A stretch of 64,000 bases of DNA from positions 620,001-684,000 of the forward strand of contig JAEVLN010000021.1 in assembly GCA_018350325.1 (NCBI GenBank). Reading direction: 5' to 3'. This DNA is from Globodera rostochiensis. Lineage: Eukaryota; Nematoda; Chromadorea; Rhabditida; Heteroderidae. Below the pieces are notes generated by a model that ran no database searches, had not been told where the DNA came from, and saw only the letters and a program-made list of their open reading frames with translations. The number at the start of each line of letters is the position of its first letter. Positions within the stretch are counted from its first letter, which is position 1. Positions 31,516-44,300 of this stretch are shown here, piece by piece. A program made the translations under genes and the position numbers.

Positions 31516-32475
31516 TTTTCAATGCAAAAGCTTTTTTATTTTACTTTACGTTTTTTGAACCAAGCTAAAGTTTTATTGAAAAATTTTGTATGCAAAATAA
31601 ACAAAGTGAGGTATCAAATTTCAATCGAAAGCAATTTTATTTAAATTTTAAATTTTTTATTTTTACTTTACGATTTTTCTTTAATTATTTATTAAGAAAT
31701 TTTTTTGATTTTATAAATATTTTTTTATATTTTGTAAAAAATTTTGAATTTTATGAAAAATAATTTAAATATTTAATTTTAAAAAATAATATTTGCTCGC
31801 GCAGGGCTTTGAACTTGGCTGCTGCCTGCAGAGCCCCTTGCTCGCGCAGGGGATTGAACTTTGCTCTTGGCTGCAAACCCCCTCACTCACTACTGCAGTG
31901 GAGACAATTTGTTTGTTCCCTTTGGGGGACGTCATTCTCTCCCATATAAGGGCAATAGTGGCCATTGCTCCCAATACACCATTGGCCAAGTGGTTAGTGC
32001 TCTCTTCTCTCTCTCGCAGTGGCAGCGGGGGTTCGGATCCCCGCAGCGGCGGATGAATTTTTCGGATTAAAAATATTTTGGCAGAGTCAAAAAAAGTCGC
32101 GCAGCTTCGCAAGTGAAATTTAAAGATTTAAATTTCGAAAAAAGTCTCGCAGGGTGCGCGAGTACCTCGCGCAGTGAAAAAAATAAATAAAAATTAAAAT
32201 AAATAAAATATAAATATTAAATTAACTCGCGCAGCAGAAATTTGCATAAAGTCGCGCAGTGCGCAAGATGGTCAAACGTCTTAAGATTTCGAAATTTCAA
32301 AAATTTTAAAAAAGTCGCGCAGCAACCCTGCCAATAGGTTTAGGCTCTGGGGCTCACTTGGCCAGGTCTCAGATGGCCGGCGCTCACCTGGCTGGCGGGC
32401 GCTCACTTGGCGCCCCACCCCCTCCATAGGTATGGGGGGCTACCGTACCCGGGGAAAAAGCAGGTAGTAACTACT
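31516..32475. repeat. Right terminal inverted repeat of the Polinton
   Basis: Reverse complement of 13,977-14,940 with scattered substitutions and a few indels, ending CAGGTAGTAACTACT. The inner part contains another GCTCGCGCAGGG duplication around the tRNA-like segment. Confidence 0.92.
31976..32053 (+). other. tRNA-like segment in the right terminal repeat
   Basis: A-box-like TGGCCAAGTGG at 31,983-31,993 and B-box-like GGTTCGGATCC at 32,030-32,040, mirroring the left repeat. Here the T arm has a strong stem (CGGGG and CCCCG) with an 8-nt loop. Both copies point outward, towards the nearest element end. Confidence 0.55.
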
Positions 32476-32481
32476 GTTGTA
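32476..32481. repeat. Right 6-bp target-site duplication
   Basis: GTTGTA, identical to 13,971-13,976. Confidence 0.92.
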
Positions 32482-34077
32482 ATAAAAAAAATATTGAATT
32501 TACTTATCTTTAACCAAAGGTCAATTTTTAAATGCCGAATTTGGCATATTTGCGCATGCACTTTGGCAAAGTGATCAGAAAATTAAATTTTGCGCGACCG
32601 AACAAACCTTGACACACCATCAGCTTAGCTCTCTCCTAGAGTAATTGAATTCATTACTATAATTTAAAATAATAATTTGAGCAAAATGACTTTTAAAAAT
32701 ACAAAACTTTTCAATGATTTTTTAAGGTTTATTCGTTATCTTCAAGCTTTACAAATTCATTAAAAATTAATCGTTTAAAGAAAAGAAATAAAAAAATCAA
32801 TAAAAATGGCAAACAATGAAAAGGTGTATGAAAGGTTTTTAAAATACAAAGATGAATTTTAATATCGATTTTAGATGGGAGTAATTATGACTTTTGTAAA
32901 TGTCCTCGATCAAGTATCAATTCAATTAGCAAACAATTGGTGGCAAATTTGAGCTGTGATTGATTGGTTTCTAGTGTGTCAATAATTTATATATTAAAGT
33001 CAAATACAGATAAATCTAATTAAATAAAATGTGAATGAATCATAACGAAATAAGTAATATGAAACTAGAGAAAAATATGAAAGGATCGTCTCTAACAAAC
33101 AATACATTTTAAAAAAGCAAATAAAATAAATAAGCAATGACAAATATAACTAAATGATTAAATAAGATAACTAAAATAAATACAGAAAATTTAATCAAAT
33201 TTAAACAACATTGATAAATGTGTATAAAATTAGAGCCTCCATTTTCTCGTGGGAAATGAAAGAAATAAATTAAATTTCCTCGCTGTGCATCGGCACCGCC
33301 CGATCTCCACTCTGTTTTAAGAGCTCTTATATTTTGTGCATTTCAAGATCAAAAGCATTATTGAGTTTGATGGTGTTCGTGGCGTGCGGAATTCAGGTGC
33401 TGTATTAGATTATTAATGTACAAATATTAAATTTTTATTACGATATTGCTTTATATTTTTTATCGACTTCTCATTATCCCTACGTTGATGATCTTTTCAA
33501 TTTGAAAAGTCAAATATTTGGTACATATTATGTATATAATATACGATAATGTAATTATTCTTTTCGGCACTTCTCCACCTGGTTTTAAAGACGCTGCATG
33601 ATGTAAACAATTTAATTTGTATAAATTTTATATATTTTGTTGTTTATTAAATTATAATTTAGATTTTTAAAAAAGCGAAGTAACTATATTTATTTTTCTT
33701 GGAGCAAAATTCCATACAAATTTGTTCCATTTACAGATATAAATAAAGGATGGAATGGTAGTAGAGTGCGGATTTATGTTGACTAAAAAACGCGAAATAT
33801 TGACTTAAAATATTGACCAAAAAAGCCCTAAATATTGTTGACAATAAATGCATTGTTTTATAACTAATATATTAAATAAATCATCAGAAATAAACGTTAA
33901 AATATGATTAAAAAATACATTTTCAAAAATCATACTACAATAAAGATGCTATGTTCTACTAATATGATCTATGTGAATATTTTTTTAAGTCAAACTAAAA
34001 AAACGACAAATTAAATTAAACTTTACTAAATAATTGCCTCTTCACTAATTACTATAAATATATTCTTTTGTAATTAA
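32482..34077. other. AT-rich host DNA, no gene recognised
   Basis: The only GC-richer patch is about 33,280-33,400 (ATCGGCACCGCC and GTGTTCGTGGCGTGCGG). No long open frame is seen. Confidence 0.65.
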
Positions 34078-34600
34078 ATGCGTATGTGCCATATTTTTCC
34101 ATATTTCGCGATTTTTCGCGATTTTTATCCTATTCCATATTTTTATCCATATTTTGCTATTTTTCAAAAATTCCTTAACAAAAATGAAATAAAAACGAAA
34201 AATACACCCCTAAGGATCGATTTTTTCAAAATTTTCAAAAAATACACCCCTAATGACCGTTTTTCAAAATTAAAAAATGCACCCCTAAAAATAGACTTTT
34301 TTTTTTGCGACAAAAAATTCTGCCACCAAAAAAAAATGAAAATTTTTAAAATTCGCTTATTTTCAAAAATTTTCTCTAAAATGCCGTAATTTGCATATAA
34401 AAATTTTTTTTGCTCTTATTACTTCAAGAAGGAATTCTTGCCCATTTTTTGCTATACATATTTGAAAATTTTTTTATCCATATTTCGTCCATATTTTGAG
34501 TTTTTGCCCATATTTGGTCCATATTTTGCAATTTTTCATCCATATTTTATGGCCATATTTCGAGATTTTTTGTCCATATAAATCGCGGCCCTAGTTATGA
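34078..34600. repeat. CCATATTT-rich simple repeat region
   Basis: Many irregular copies of CCATATTT or CCATATTTCG, with three ACACCCCTAA words at 34,200-34,290. It looks like a degenerate satellite or the inside of a non-autonomous element. The 103-codon open frame over part of it is low-complexity and not convincing as a gene. Confidence 0.7.
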
Positions 34601-34825
34601 CAAAAATTAATCACATTAATAAAGCTGTTATTAATTTAAAAAAACTTGAAATCTGAATCATAAGTAAGATGACTAAAAACATTATAAGCAAGCACGTTAC
34701 AATAGAACATAAAAAAGAGAACATTAAGCATTTGGAAATTTTGATAAAACAAAGATGATTAACTTAATAATTCCGTTAATTGCTTAAACATATATGAACA
34801 CAACACAATAAATAAACAATTTCAA

Positions 34826-35640
34826 ATACCGTATATACTCTTGTAAATCCACATGTGCAATTATTTTTCAACCTCCTCAGAAAGGGCGGAATTATTAGAG
34901 GGTGTGGAATTATCAGAGGGTGTGAAATTATTTTTCAACTGTTTGGCGATATGTTCAGCTATCACGAAAATTCTCCACTTTTTCCATACTTAAGCTGGCG
35001 AAAATTTTTTTGAGAAAAAACCATAAAATGACCCTTTTGTTTTGAAAATTTGTAGTTTTTGGACCAATTTTCTTTACAAATTCCTTTAAAAAACACAAAA
35101 AAAAATTTGACCTCTAAAATTGATTTTGGAAAAAATTTTCTCTGAAAAAATTCCTTAAGAAAAATGCAATAAACTCCAAAATTGCACCCCCTAAAGAATG
35201 AGATTTCAAATTTTCAAAAATGCACCCCTAAAATCCACCTTTTTCCGAAAAAATTCCTTTATAAAAATGCAATAAACACCAAAATTGCACCCCCTAAAGA
35301 ATGAGATTTCAAATTTTCAAAAATGCACCCCTAAAATCCAACTTTTTCCGAAAAAATTCCTTAAGATAAATGCAATAAACTCCAAAATTGCACCCCCTAA
35401 AGAATGAGATTTCAAATTTTCAAAAATGCACCCCTAAAATCCAACTTTTTCCAAATTCCTTAAGATAAATGCAATAAACTCCAAAATTGCACCCCCTAAA
35501 GAATGAGATTTCAAATTTTCAAAAATGCACCCCGAAAATCCAACTTTTTCCGAAAAAATTCCTTAAGAAAGCATGAGGAAGAAGCGGGATTATCCTAAGA
35601 TGAGAATAATTTGGAGCTTGGCGGTGTTGGCGAAGATGAT
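34826..35640. repeat. Tandem 103-bp repeats in a possible non-autonomous transposon
   Basis: Units with GCACCCCCTAAAGAATGAGA start at 35,184, 35,287, 35,390 and 35,489, with related sequence from 35,090. The left side has ACCGTATATACTC and two copies of GAATTAT-x-AGAGGGTGTG. The right side has GCGGGATTATCCTAAG. The left end resembles the ends of some pogo-like elements, but no terminal repeat pair could be confirmed. Confidence 0.6.
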
Positions 35641-36600
35641 GAATTATTTTTTGAAATTTAGAACATCATAGTTTTATCCTTATTCCTTTCCCGTTACATC
35701 TCGTCAAATTTTATCCAGTGGAAAAAGGTGATAAAATTGGTATCATGTTATGAAAATATTAATATTAAATATACCTAGTTATTAATAATTTTGAAAATTA
35801 TTTTGTCATTTATTATGTTTTTCAAATAAAAACATTCAAATTTTAACTGCATTAATTTTAATAGGTTAACTCTCATTAATACATTTGTATTTGTAAAACA
35901 AATTTTTTAAATTAATACGTTTTTAAAAAAAGTTATACATAATAAATGAATCAAAAAAATTGAGGATTCATTACAAAAATAAAAAACATGGCTAAAAAAT
36001 TAAGTTAAAATTTTTGGCTTGATAAACCCAAAAGAAAAATACAATTTACGCAATCGATACTACTACTTTTATTGCGTCAAGGTTATCTGCCCATACTTGA
36101 AATAAAAATTAATGCATTTTATTTTACAAAAATACCGAATTAAAAGTTTCTAAATATAATGAAAAACGGAACATTATTTATAAACCAAAAATATTAAAAA
36201 TATTATCATTGAAATATTAATTTGGAAATTTGGACGTTTTTGCTTTGAATTTAATAATTTAATTAATTACGATAAAGTAATAGTAATGAACAAAAAGGCA
36301 AAAAATTGTATATAAATAAATTTACGTATCTTTAAATATAGCCAAATTATAAAAAAATTCTAATATTAAATGAATACCAATAAATGATTGCATTACGGAA
36401 ATCATTAAACAGTTAAAGAACCACGAGCCAATCAACTTTATATAATAACTTTTGCTTAATTCCCTAATCATAAACAAAATGATAATTCGTTAAAGTTTGA
36501 TTGTAGTTGCTCAAAAACAGCCTTATACAGTAAAATATAACATAAAAATCATAATATGCACATTTTCAAGAAAAAGGAGGAGATATAATGTGAATAAAAA
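35641..36600. other. AT-rich host DNA, nothing recognised
   Basis: No open frame, repeat or RNA gene is supported by eye. Confidence 0.6.
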
Positions 36601-36603
36601 AAG

Positions 36604-36804
36604 CAAATTTACGGTTATTATCAAAGAACAGTTCAATTTCTACTCCACCGCAAATCTCCCGACTTTATGTGGCTGAAGAACATCCCAAAAGCGGCCGCCG
36701 GTATTATTGAGCAACTACAATTAGAAATGAGCGACAACAGGCGTGACAGGCCGGCTGCACGATTTCGCCTGCCCAATGTGATTGTACCCGATTTTCCCAC
36801 CGGC
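36604..36804 (+). CDS. Exon-like open segment (unknown gene)
   Basis: A markedly GC-richer stretch in AT-rich DNA, open for over 55 codons. It reads through MWLKNIPKAAAGIIEQL (ATG at 36,667) and FRLPNVIVPDFPTG, and ends at a good donor, GGC|GTAAGC (36,805). An acceptor-like CAG lies at 36,630. I do not recognise the protein. It may be a real exon of a long-intron gene, a transposon relic, or chance. Confidence 0.35.
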
Positions 36805-39760
36805 GTAAGCTTCTGTAATAAAACATTAATAAAAGAGTTTTGAATTAACCTTTTGCTTATTGAACTGATATTAGACTAAACTTAAAAGTGGTATTAGGTT
36901 AGTATATGACGCATTTTAAAATCATAATTTAATTTCAAAATTTTTCAAGAATTTAAATGTTATAACAAATTTTTTGAATCGGCATAAAATTGTTATACAA
37001 AGATATTTTTCTTAAAAACAACAATAATACAATTAATAAATCAGAAATATTATTTAAAATCACAATTTATACAATACAACAATCGAATAACTACTCGTAA
37101 AAAACAAAATATTTAGAAAAATTTATAGATTGTATTTATTCAATTGGCGACACCTTTGTCAAGAATATGTAAAAAAAGGCCACTTCCACTAATAGACACA
37201 AGTATGCTACACTAAAATCTTTTAGTAATTTTTTGAATATTTTGGCACGAGTTCGGCAAATCGAATTAAAAAATGATTAATCAAAAACGTTTTAAGGGAA
37301 TTTGCGTTTAGAAATTCCTTTAAAAACTAAAACAAAAAACGGTGTTTAAAAAAATATACTTTTTTTAAATTTTTTCCATAAAATAAAAGATTTTTGTTTA
37401 TATTTTAAAAGTTTATTATTGCACCTTAGAATTTTGAAAAATTAAGTACTTATGTGTCCGAGAACTCATTATGTGTTTTAGCTCTCTTTAGTAATTAGTT
37501 TGATAAGCTCTTGATTGTAATATTCATCTACGGCCTGAATATTTAAGGCCCCTGCTTGTTAATTCCAATTAGTCCTCTTGTTTAATTTTAGTGTGTTTTT
37601 TACATTTAAAACTATTTTCAGTCTTCGATCTTCATTTTTACTTTTTGTGGTTTTGATCCAATTACTCAGTTCTTAAATTTGTCATTGATTTAAAATGCTA
37701 TAATCCTTTGATGCCGGGTACCTTGTCCCACGTCCATCAGTTCATCCTGAAAATTCTAATTTTTTGTTCACATCCTTTTACATTTTAAGAATAAATTTGT
37801 TAAATTTTATTTGAATTAAATTAACTGGTGACAGAAAAATTTTTAATAGCGTATTTTTAAAATTTTGATCACAAATCTGTTAACAAATTGAGTTAAAAAT
37901 TCGAAAATTTCAAGGCGGCGCCTATCGGCACCGCCGAACCCCCACCCTCCCTAAAAGCTTAAATAGGCTTATGAAGGCCGCTGAAACAAAAAATGCATCC
38001 TTTAAAACTTTAAAAATGAATAAGTGAGTATTTCAAAAAATATTAAAATACATAATTTCAAAAAATAATAAAATACATAATTTTTTAAAAAAAACTTTTT
38101 TTAATCACATAAAAAAAATTTTCGATTTCGACTTTCAATTTTCGACTTTTTTTTTCTTTCGGTTTTCGATTTCGACTTTTTTTAACTTTCGACACTGCCC
38201 AGATGGCGCTGACACCGTTAATGTATCGCTTTAACGACAAACTATTATTTTTTGTATTATTATATTAACTTTTTAAATCTATTATAAAATCGTTTTTGTT
38301 TAAAGCACAATTTTATTCATTTCTTTCACGCTGTTCCCCAATGATTATTTTGGTTATATAAAAGTTTTCTGGCATTTGTAAATTCATTATTTTTGAATTA
38401 GCAACTAGGATATATTTAACGCTAAAATCAATCGATGTTTGCCAAGAATTGATTCTCCATCCTGTTGATTTGGTAGTCGAGTGTTGCGAACCGGTTGATC
38501 TTTGTATTGATTTTGTAATCGGCGGGAAGATAGCTCTTTTAATTATATTAAATATTGTAAAACAATAACTTTTTCAATATTTAAATAATATGTTTGTTAC
38601 TAACAAAATTAAGCAGATAAGTTTTAGTAAGTTTTAAAAACAGTTAGATTTTAGCTTAATATCATTATATATTCTTCTTTTCAATTTTGCTTGTGTGGAT
38701 TGTCCGATTCGTTCAATTTTCGTCGAGGTTTGTTCATCTGTTTTCAATTTATTTTTAAATAAGTTACATATTTTTTAAATGAATTTATAGTTTAAAAATT
38801 TATATTTTAAGGAAATTATTATTTACTTTTACCAATTATTATTGTTTAAAACAGTAAAATATGAACATTGATTTAATAAACAATAACCAATAAATAAATG
38901 AATGGACGAAACGCCGCATCAAAAATTTAAATACAATTATTTCTATATTTTGTCGAATTTGTTAAAATTACAACTAACCGTCCCATTGTTTGATATTAAA
39001 TAAAATTATTTTTAAAATAGTTTAATGTTATGTAATCATAATATTTAGTTACTAAGTATTTATTCTTATTTCATATAGAATTTTATTTAAATTTATGCAA
39101 AATTAAGTTTTTTTTGTTGTTCAAGGTTGCTATTTAAATGTTGGTTTTAAGCATTTGTTTAAATTTAGCAATCCCACTATGATTTGTAAAATTATCTATA
39201 ATTTTTACGAATATTTTGAGTCTGTTGTTGATCTACATCTTGCATTTGCAATTACTAAAAACTAGTGACATTCTCCATCTGCCTAATTTTCCAACAATTT
39301 AAAAAAATATATAATATAGTTTTAATTTGCTTTATTTTAGAGTTAATGTTTTTAATTATTAAAAAACGAGATGTTATAACTTATAAGTATTAAGTGAAAA
39401 TTCAAAAAACCATCAAGATAAAATTTTCATTAACATTTATTCTTTATTTTTTTAATTATTATGAATCAAATAAACTTAACTTAATTCTGAGCAAATTAAA
39501 TTGGCGAGTGATAACTCAACTGCTCAACCAAAAAGTGCAAATTGAAAAAGAAATGTGTCAATATAAAATTCGAAATAAACAAAAATTAACAAATATAAAA
39601 AAAATAAATAAAACCATATCAAAATAAATTCAAAGCTTTGTAACAGATTAACTAAAAATTGTGAAGAAAGCTTAGGAAACGGAAAAAAATTTATTAACTC
39701 TCTAAACTTGAATGAGACTAAGTAATATTTTAAAACACTAAATAAAAGATGTTCTTTCCT
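36805..39760. other. AT-rich host DNA with small GC islands
   Basis: Islands at about 37,715-37,745 and 37,905-37,985 (ATCGGCACCGCC at 37,924-37,935, also at 33,289-33,300). No gene could be built. Confidence 0.55.
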
Positions 39761-39762
39761 AG

Positions 39763-39902
39763 AACAGCAAGGCCAAAAAATGACCAGAAAACAAAAGAAA
39801 GCACAAAGGCTACGGCGCGAGTTCAAGCGGCAATTGGAAGAGGCGCGGCTATATAACGTTGCGCGCACTGCGCATCATGAGCTAATTCTAACAAATCAAT
39901 AA
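39763..39902 (+). CDS. Exon-like segment coding a basic helix, unknown
   Basis: After an acceptor-like CCTAG (39,758-39,762), 46 codons are open to TAA at 39,902. They contain MTRKQKKAQRLRREFKRQLE (ATG at 39,780) and a GC-rich EEARLYNVARTAHHEL. Composition and charge pattern look like a terminal exon encoding a basic alpha-helix. No family is recognised. Confidence 0.4.
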
Positions 39903-40999
39903 AAAATATTGGAAATTAAAAGCAAATTCTGCCTACAAATATTGAATAGCAATTAAAAATAAATTTTAAAAAATTGCTTTAACGAAAGCAAAATAAATCA
40001 AATGATATTAAAGGCTGTAAACGATAAAACTTTTTTATAAATCATTTAAATTAAAAATTTAAATAATAGTAATTACTCATTGAAAAAATCCAGCTTGAAA
40101 CAGCTCATTCGTCACTCGGTATCGCTCTAAAAAATAAACAAAAAATAAATTGATAGAAAATAAAAACAAGAAAATTTCTAAACAAATATAATATTGGAAA
40201 ATAAATTAAAACAATAATGATTCCTTAGACAAAAACATTGTATTTTCAAAAATTCCTATTTAATCTTGATAATAGTTAACAGTAATATACATTTATTTAA
40301 TTCATTAAATTATTAAAATATTAGAATTTTGGAAAAATATATAAATTTTGTGGAATAAGGTCAAATCTACAACACTCAAGACAATATTAAAATGACAAAG
40401 GTATTAACATATAACTGATATTGTAATGCCCCTGGGCAATAAGCGGGAATGGTACCGGATCGACCCGTTAGTAAATGCAAACAGCAATTTGGCTAATTAT
40501 CAAATTAAGAGTATTATATAAATTACTTCAATTAATTATACTAGATTATGTAAAGCAATAGTTTATTTTGCGTTTACTTCTCTAAAACATTCTTAAAATA
40601 ATTTTGCAAAAGTTTAGTAAAGAAGGAAAAAAATAGCTTATATTAGAATCTATTTAAAGCTAATCTTATAGCTTAGCTGTCTACACAATAATTATTGCAT
40701 TAAACAGAATAAGCAAATCATTTTTTTAATTTTTGAAACTTAAAGGACTACAAAAGATCAGATGGGTTGATGAACCAACGAAAATTAATTTTCTAATATT
40801 TAAATGACCAACTCTCACTTCGAGACTGGTATTAATATATAAATAGTCTAATTTAAGTTTACATCAAATAGGTTAAAAATATTTAAATATTAATTATAAT
40901 AACTGAGGGCCATGCTTGCCCACAAAAATTTTTAATTAACCATTTGTGCAAAATTGGCGACAAATGAGGGCGGTGGGTGAACAGACCGCCAATCTTTAT
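39903..40999. other. AT-rich host DNA
   Basis: A GC-richer patch at 40,430-40,475 has a 31-codon frame from ATG 40,436 (MPLGNKREWYRIDPLV). No other coding sign is seen. Confidence 0.5.
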
Positions 41000-41395
41000 T
41001 TTAAACATTTTATTTTTAAAGAAATAGTGTGCTAATAAGAGAGAGTCAGGCGGCGAGAGTAATTTGGACATGAACGCACCCCATCTAAAAATTGTTTTAG
41101 TTTAATTTCTGAAAGTTTTATTTTTTGAAGAAATGTGTGCTAAAAAGAGAAAGTCAGGCGGCGAAAGTAATTTGGACAAGAAAGCACCCCATCTAAAAAT
41201 TTTTTTAGGTTAATTTCTGAACATTTTATTTTTGAAGAAATAGTGTGCTAATAAGAGAGAGTCAGGCGGCGAGAGTAATTTGGACATGAATGCACCCCAT
41301 CTAAAATTGTTTTAGTATAATTTCTGAACGTTTTATTTTTGGAAGAAATAGTATGACAAAAAGAGAGAGTCAGGAGGCGAGAGTGCTACATAAAC
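41000..41395. repeat. Tandem repeat, four 108-bp units
   Basis: Units carry GAGAGTCAGGCGGCGAGAGT followed by AATTTGGACATGAA and CGCACCCCATCTAAA. The GTCAGG cores lie at about 41,045, 41,153, 41,261 and 41,369. A single related unit lies at about 58,395-58,460. Confidence 0.88.
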
Positions 41396-44300
41396 TTGGT
41401 GCTAATTTAAACAGACAAATGATGTGGTGGTTGATAACGGCCAGCAGAAAGTGACACCAAGTCCTCAAAGATAGAGGCCCAGGACAACACATAATTAATT
41501 TGTTCTAAAAAAAGTTTCATAAAATGTTAAAAATACATTATATAAATAATGAAACATTCAACTGATCGGACAATAAACCATTCCGAAGAGGCGACTGTTT
41601 TATTTGTTCTTTTTGATTTTTTTTTAATGAATATATTTATTTTTTTGTGTAAATTCATATTTGTTTTTATATAATTTTTCTGATTATTTTGCTGCCTTAA
41701 TGGCATTTCTTAAATACAATTTGTTGTTTTATCAATCCGTGAGGTTGCTTTGTCTTATATTATAAAACACATTTTGAATTTATTTCTGTTATGATTTTTT
41801 CTGCAAAGTTTAAACGAATATTTTAACCATAACTGAAACATTTTTAGTGCTTTAAAGATTTTCATTTAAATAATAATTATGTCATTATGATTGTTGCGTT
41901 TATTTAAGTTTTAAGATTAATAAATTAATTTTAAGATCATTAAAATTAAACACAAATAATTAAGAAAGAATACATGGCTAAAAAACTGTAACACAATGTT
42001 AAAAACCGCCGGTCGGATCCGGCTCTGTGTTAATTGACATCGCCGAAAATCACATTTATGAGATAGAAAATTCACAACTTTCTCGGTAATCAGACAATTT
42101 ATATTGACAATTGGAGGAATGTTTTTATTTGAAGAAATCTCTATTGAGAAGTATTGTTTTTACAAATGTTATCTAGACTAATGTTTAATTATTTAAAATT
42201 TTTATTCACATTTTAGACGTAAATTATTATAAATACGTATATTAATTTTTTAAAATACATACAACTTTAATAATTTAAATGGTGTTTTCTAAATTTAAAG
42301 CTTGGGGATATAATTAAGAAACTAAATAAAAGGTGTTTTGATTATGTATAACTTTTAAAATTTTATGTTATATTGCTTCACTTTAAATTTAAATTTGGTA
42401 CATATTTCGATTTAATTTTATTTATTATTTATCATGCTAATTAATTGAATATTTCAAAATGATGTATTCTCTCACAGGTGGTGGGATATCTTGTCCAGAC
42501 GTCTGGCTTCTTTTGCATTGCTTGGACTAATGTTTTGATCCGTTTTTGCAGCAATTTTGTTTTGTTTTAATATTTTATTTACATGTATTTCTTGGATAGT
42601 ATACGGAGGCTTGAACAAAATACCATCAAGTGTTCAAATATTTTGCTTTTTTGTAAAAATGTATTAAATATTCAAACGTTTAATCATTTTCTTTTTTAAT
42701 AATTATCGACGTTACCAGATTTTAACGGCCGATTCTTTCATAACAGTTCTAAACATGTTTTGTTAAATTATATTATTTTATTTATTTATTTTTTATTAGT
42801 TAACTTTATCCTTATTTAACCTTGTTCCAAATTAATAACAAACAAACATTTAATGTGCAGCAGAAATTATTAAAATTTTAACAATATTATTTATATTAAT
42901 TTAACGTTTAAGCTTTACATATAAAAGTAATTTGGATTACATTCATTACATAACAGAATGGTTTTAGTGAACATAATCTACTTACTTATACATTGTTCAA
43001 TAAATAATAATTTAACAATATTTTATTTTAGCTTTTACTGAAGAGACACGATCATGTGAAAAGAGACAATCAAAAAAATTCCCTATAAAAAAAATCTAAA
43101 ATAAATTTACAAATTAATGATAAGCAAACATAATTATTCTACTTTTAAGTAATGTTTTCAAATTTATAGATCAAATTTTTAAAAACAAACTTAATTATTT
43201 ACCGAAGAGGCGTACTATGCGAGTGTGGTGTGGGAGATGAGTATTAAAATCAACTTGATTATAAAAATTAAAAATGAATAGTAAATAAATAAAAAATAAA
43301 TTACTTTGTTATGCATATTGTATTTTAATGCGGTATTTAATAAAAACAAATAAGCTTTAAATAAAGTTAATGAGGAATTTTATTTCAGCTGACAAAACGC
43401 TCCTCGCAAGCACCAAGATAAAAAGTCCAACAAAGTAATAAGAATTTTAATATTCAAAAGGCTTTTAGTTCTTTTGAGCAAAAATTATAATCTGAAACGA
43501 CTTAAATTTAAAAATGAACAGAAAATTCATTTAAGAGTTTAAGTTCTTATTGCATTATTAAAAAGATTAATTGAAAAATCAAAACTTAGTCAATTGCCAA
43601 ATTAAATTCAATTATTATGTAAAAACATTAAAACAAAAATTTCAGCAAGAAAAAAAAAATTAAAATTTGCTTTTTAATTTGAATATAACATGATCAAATC
43701 TGAATTAAAACAAAAGTTTTCAACAAGAAGCTGAAAAGCAATTGAAAAATACTAAAAATAAAATTTAAAGATGGTAAAATAAAATGAATCAAAACATAAA
43801 CTTAAAAAGGAATAAACTTCTGGTCTAAAAGCTTTAAAAACGTGTATGAAAAAAAAAATTTAAAATACAAAATTATAAAGGACCTCTGACAACAATGGTG
43901 ACTGTTCAAGGAAGACCACAAGACTAACTTCAAACTCAATCTCTAAGTAAAGATTTCTTAAAAACAAAAAAGTTCAAAAGAAAAAAAATTTTAATTCAAC
44001 TAATAACGCGAATCCAACCAACATCAGTGATAACAAATAAAATAAAATATAACGTACTCACAAATCAGCATCAATCCTAATTTAATCAATCGAAATAATT
44101 AATAAAATTTATTCATTTTAAATCTATATATAATAGGTCTATTAACTATAATAGCATATTATTAGTACGTCTCATCAGCGTCCAATTCGAAAAATGGCCA
44201 CAATACGCAATGTTTTAAATTGACTAAACAAACATACCTATTTAATTTATTAGCTCTTCGTTTACATTATTAATACATCTCGTGACGAATATGTTTCTCT

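Larger units (their letters stand above)
13977..32475. mobile_element. Polinton/Maverick transposon, complete (18.5 kb)
   Basis: Terminal inverted repeats of about 960 bp begin AGTAGTTACTACCTG and end with its reverse complement, and are flanked by GTTGTA target duplications. The interior encodes the full Polinton set: protein-primed polymerase B, retrovirus-type integrase, packaging ATPase, adenain-type protease, minor and major capsid proteins, and several conserved small genes. Genes are packed into converging and diverging blocks with gaps or overlaps of a few tens of bases. Apart from an apparent 1-nt frameshift in the major capsid gene, every gene I traced is open. Confidence 0.95.
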
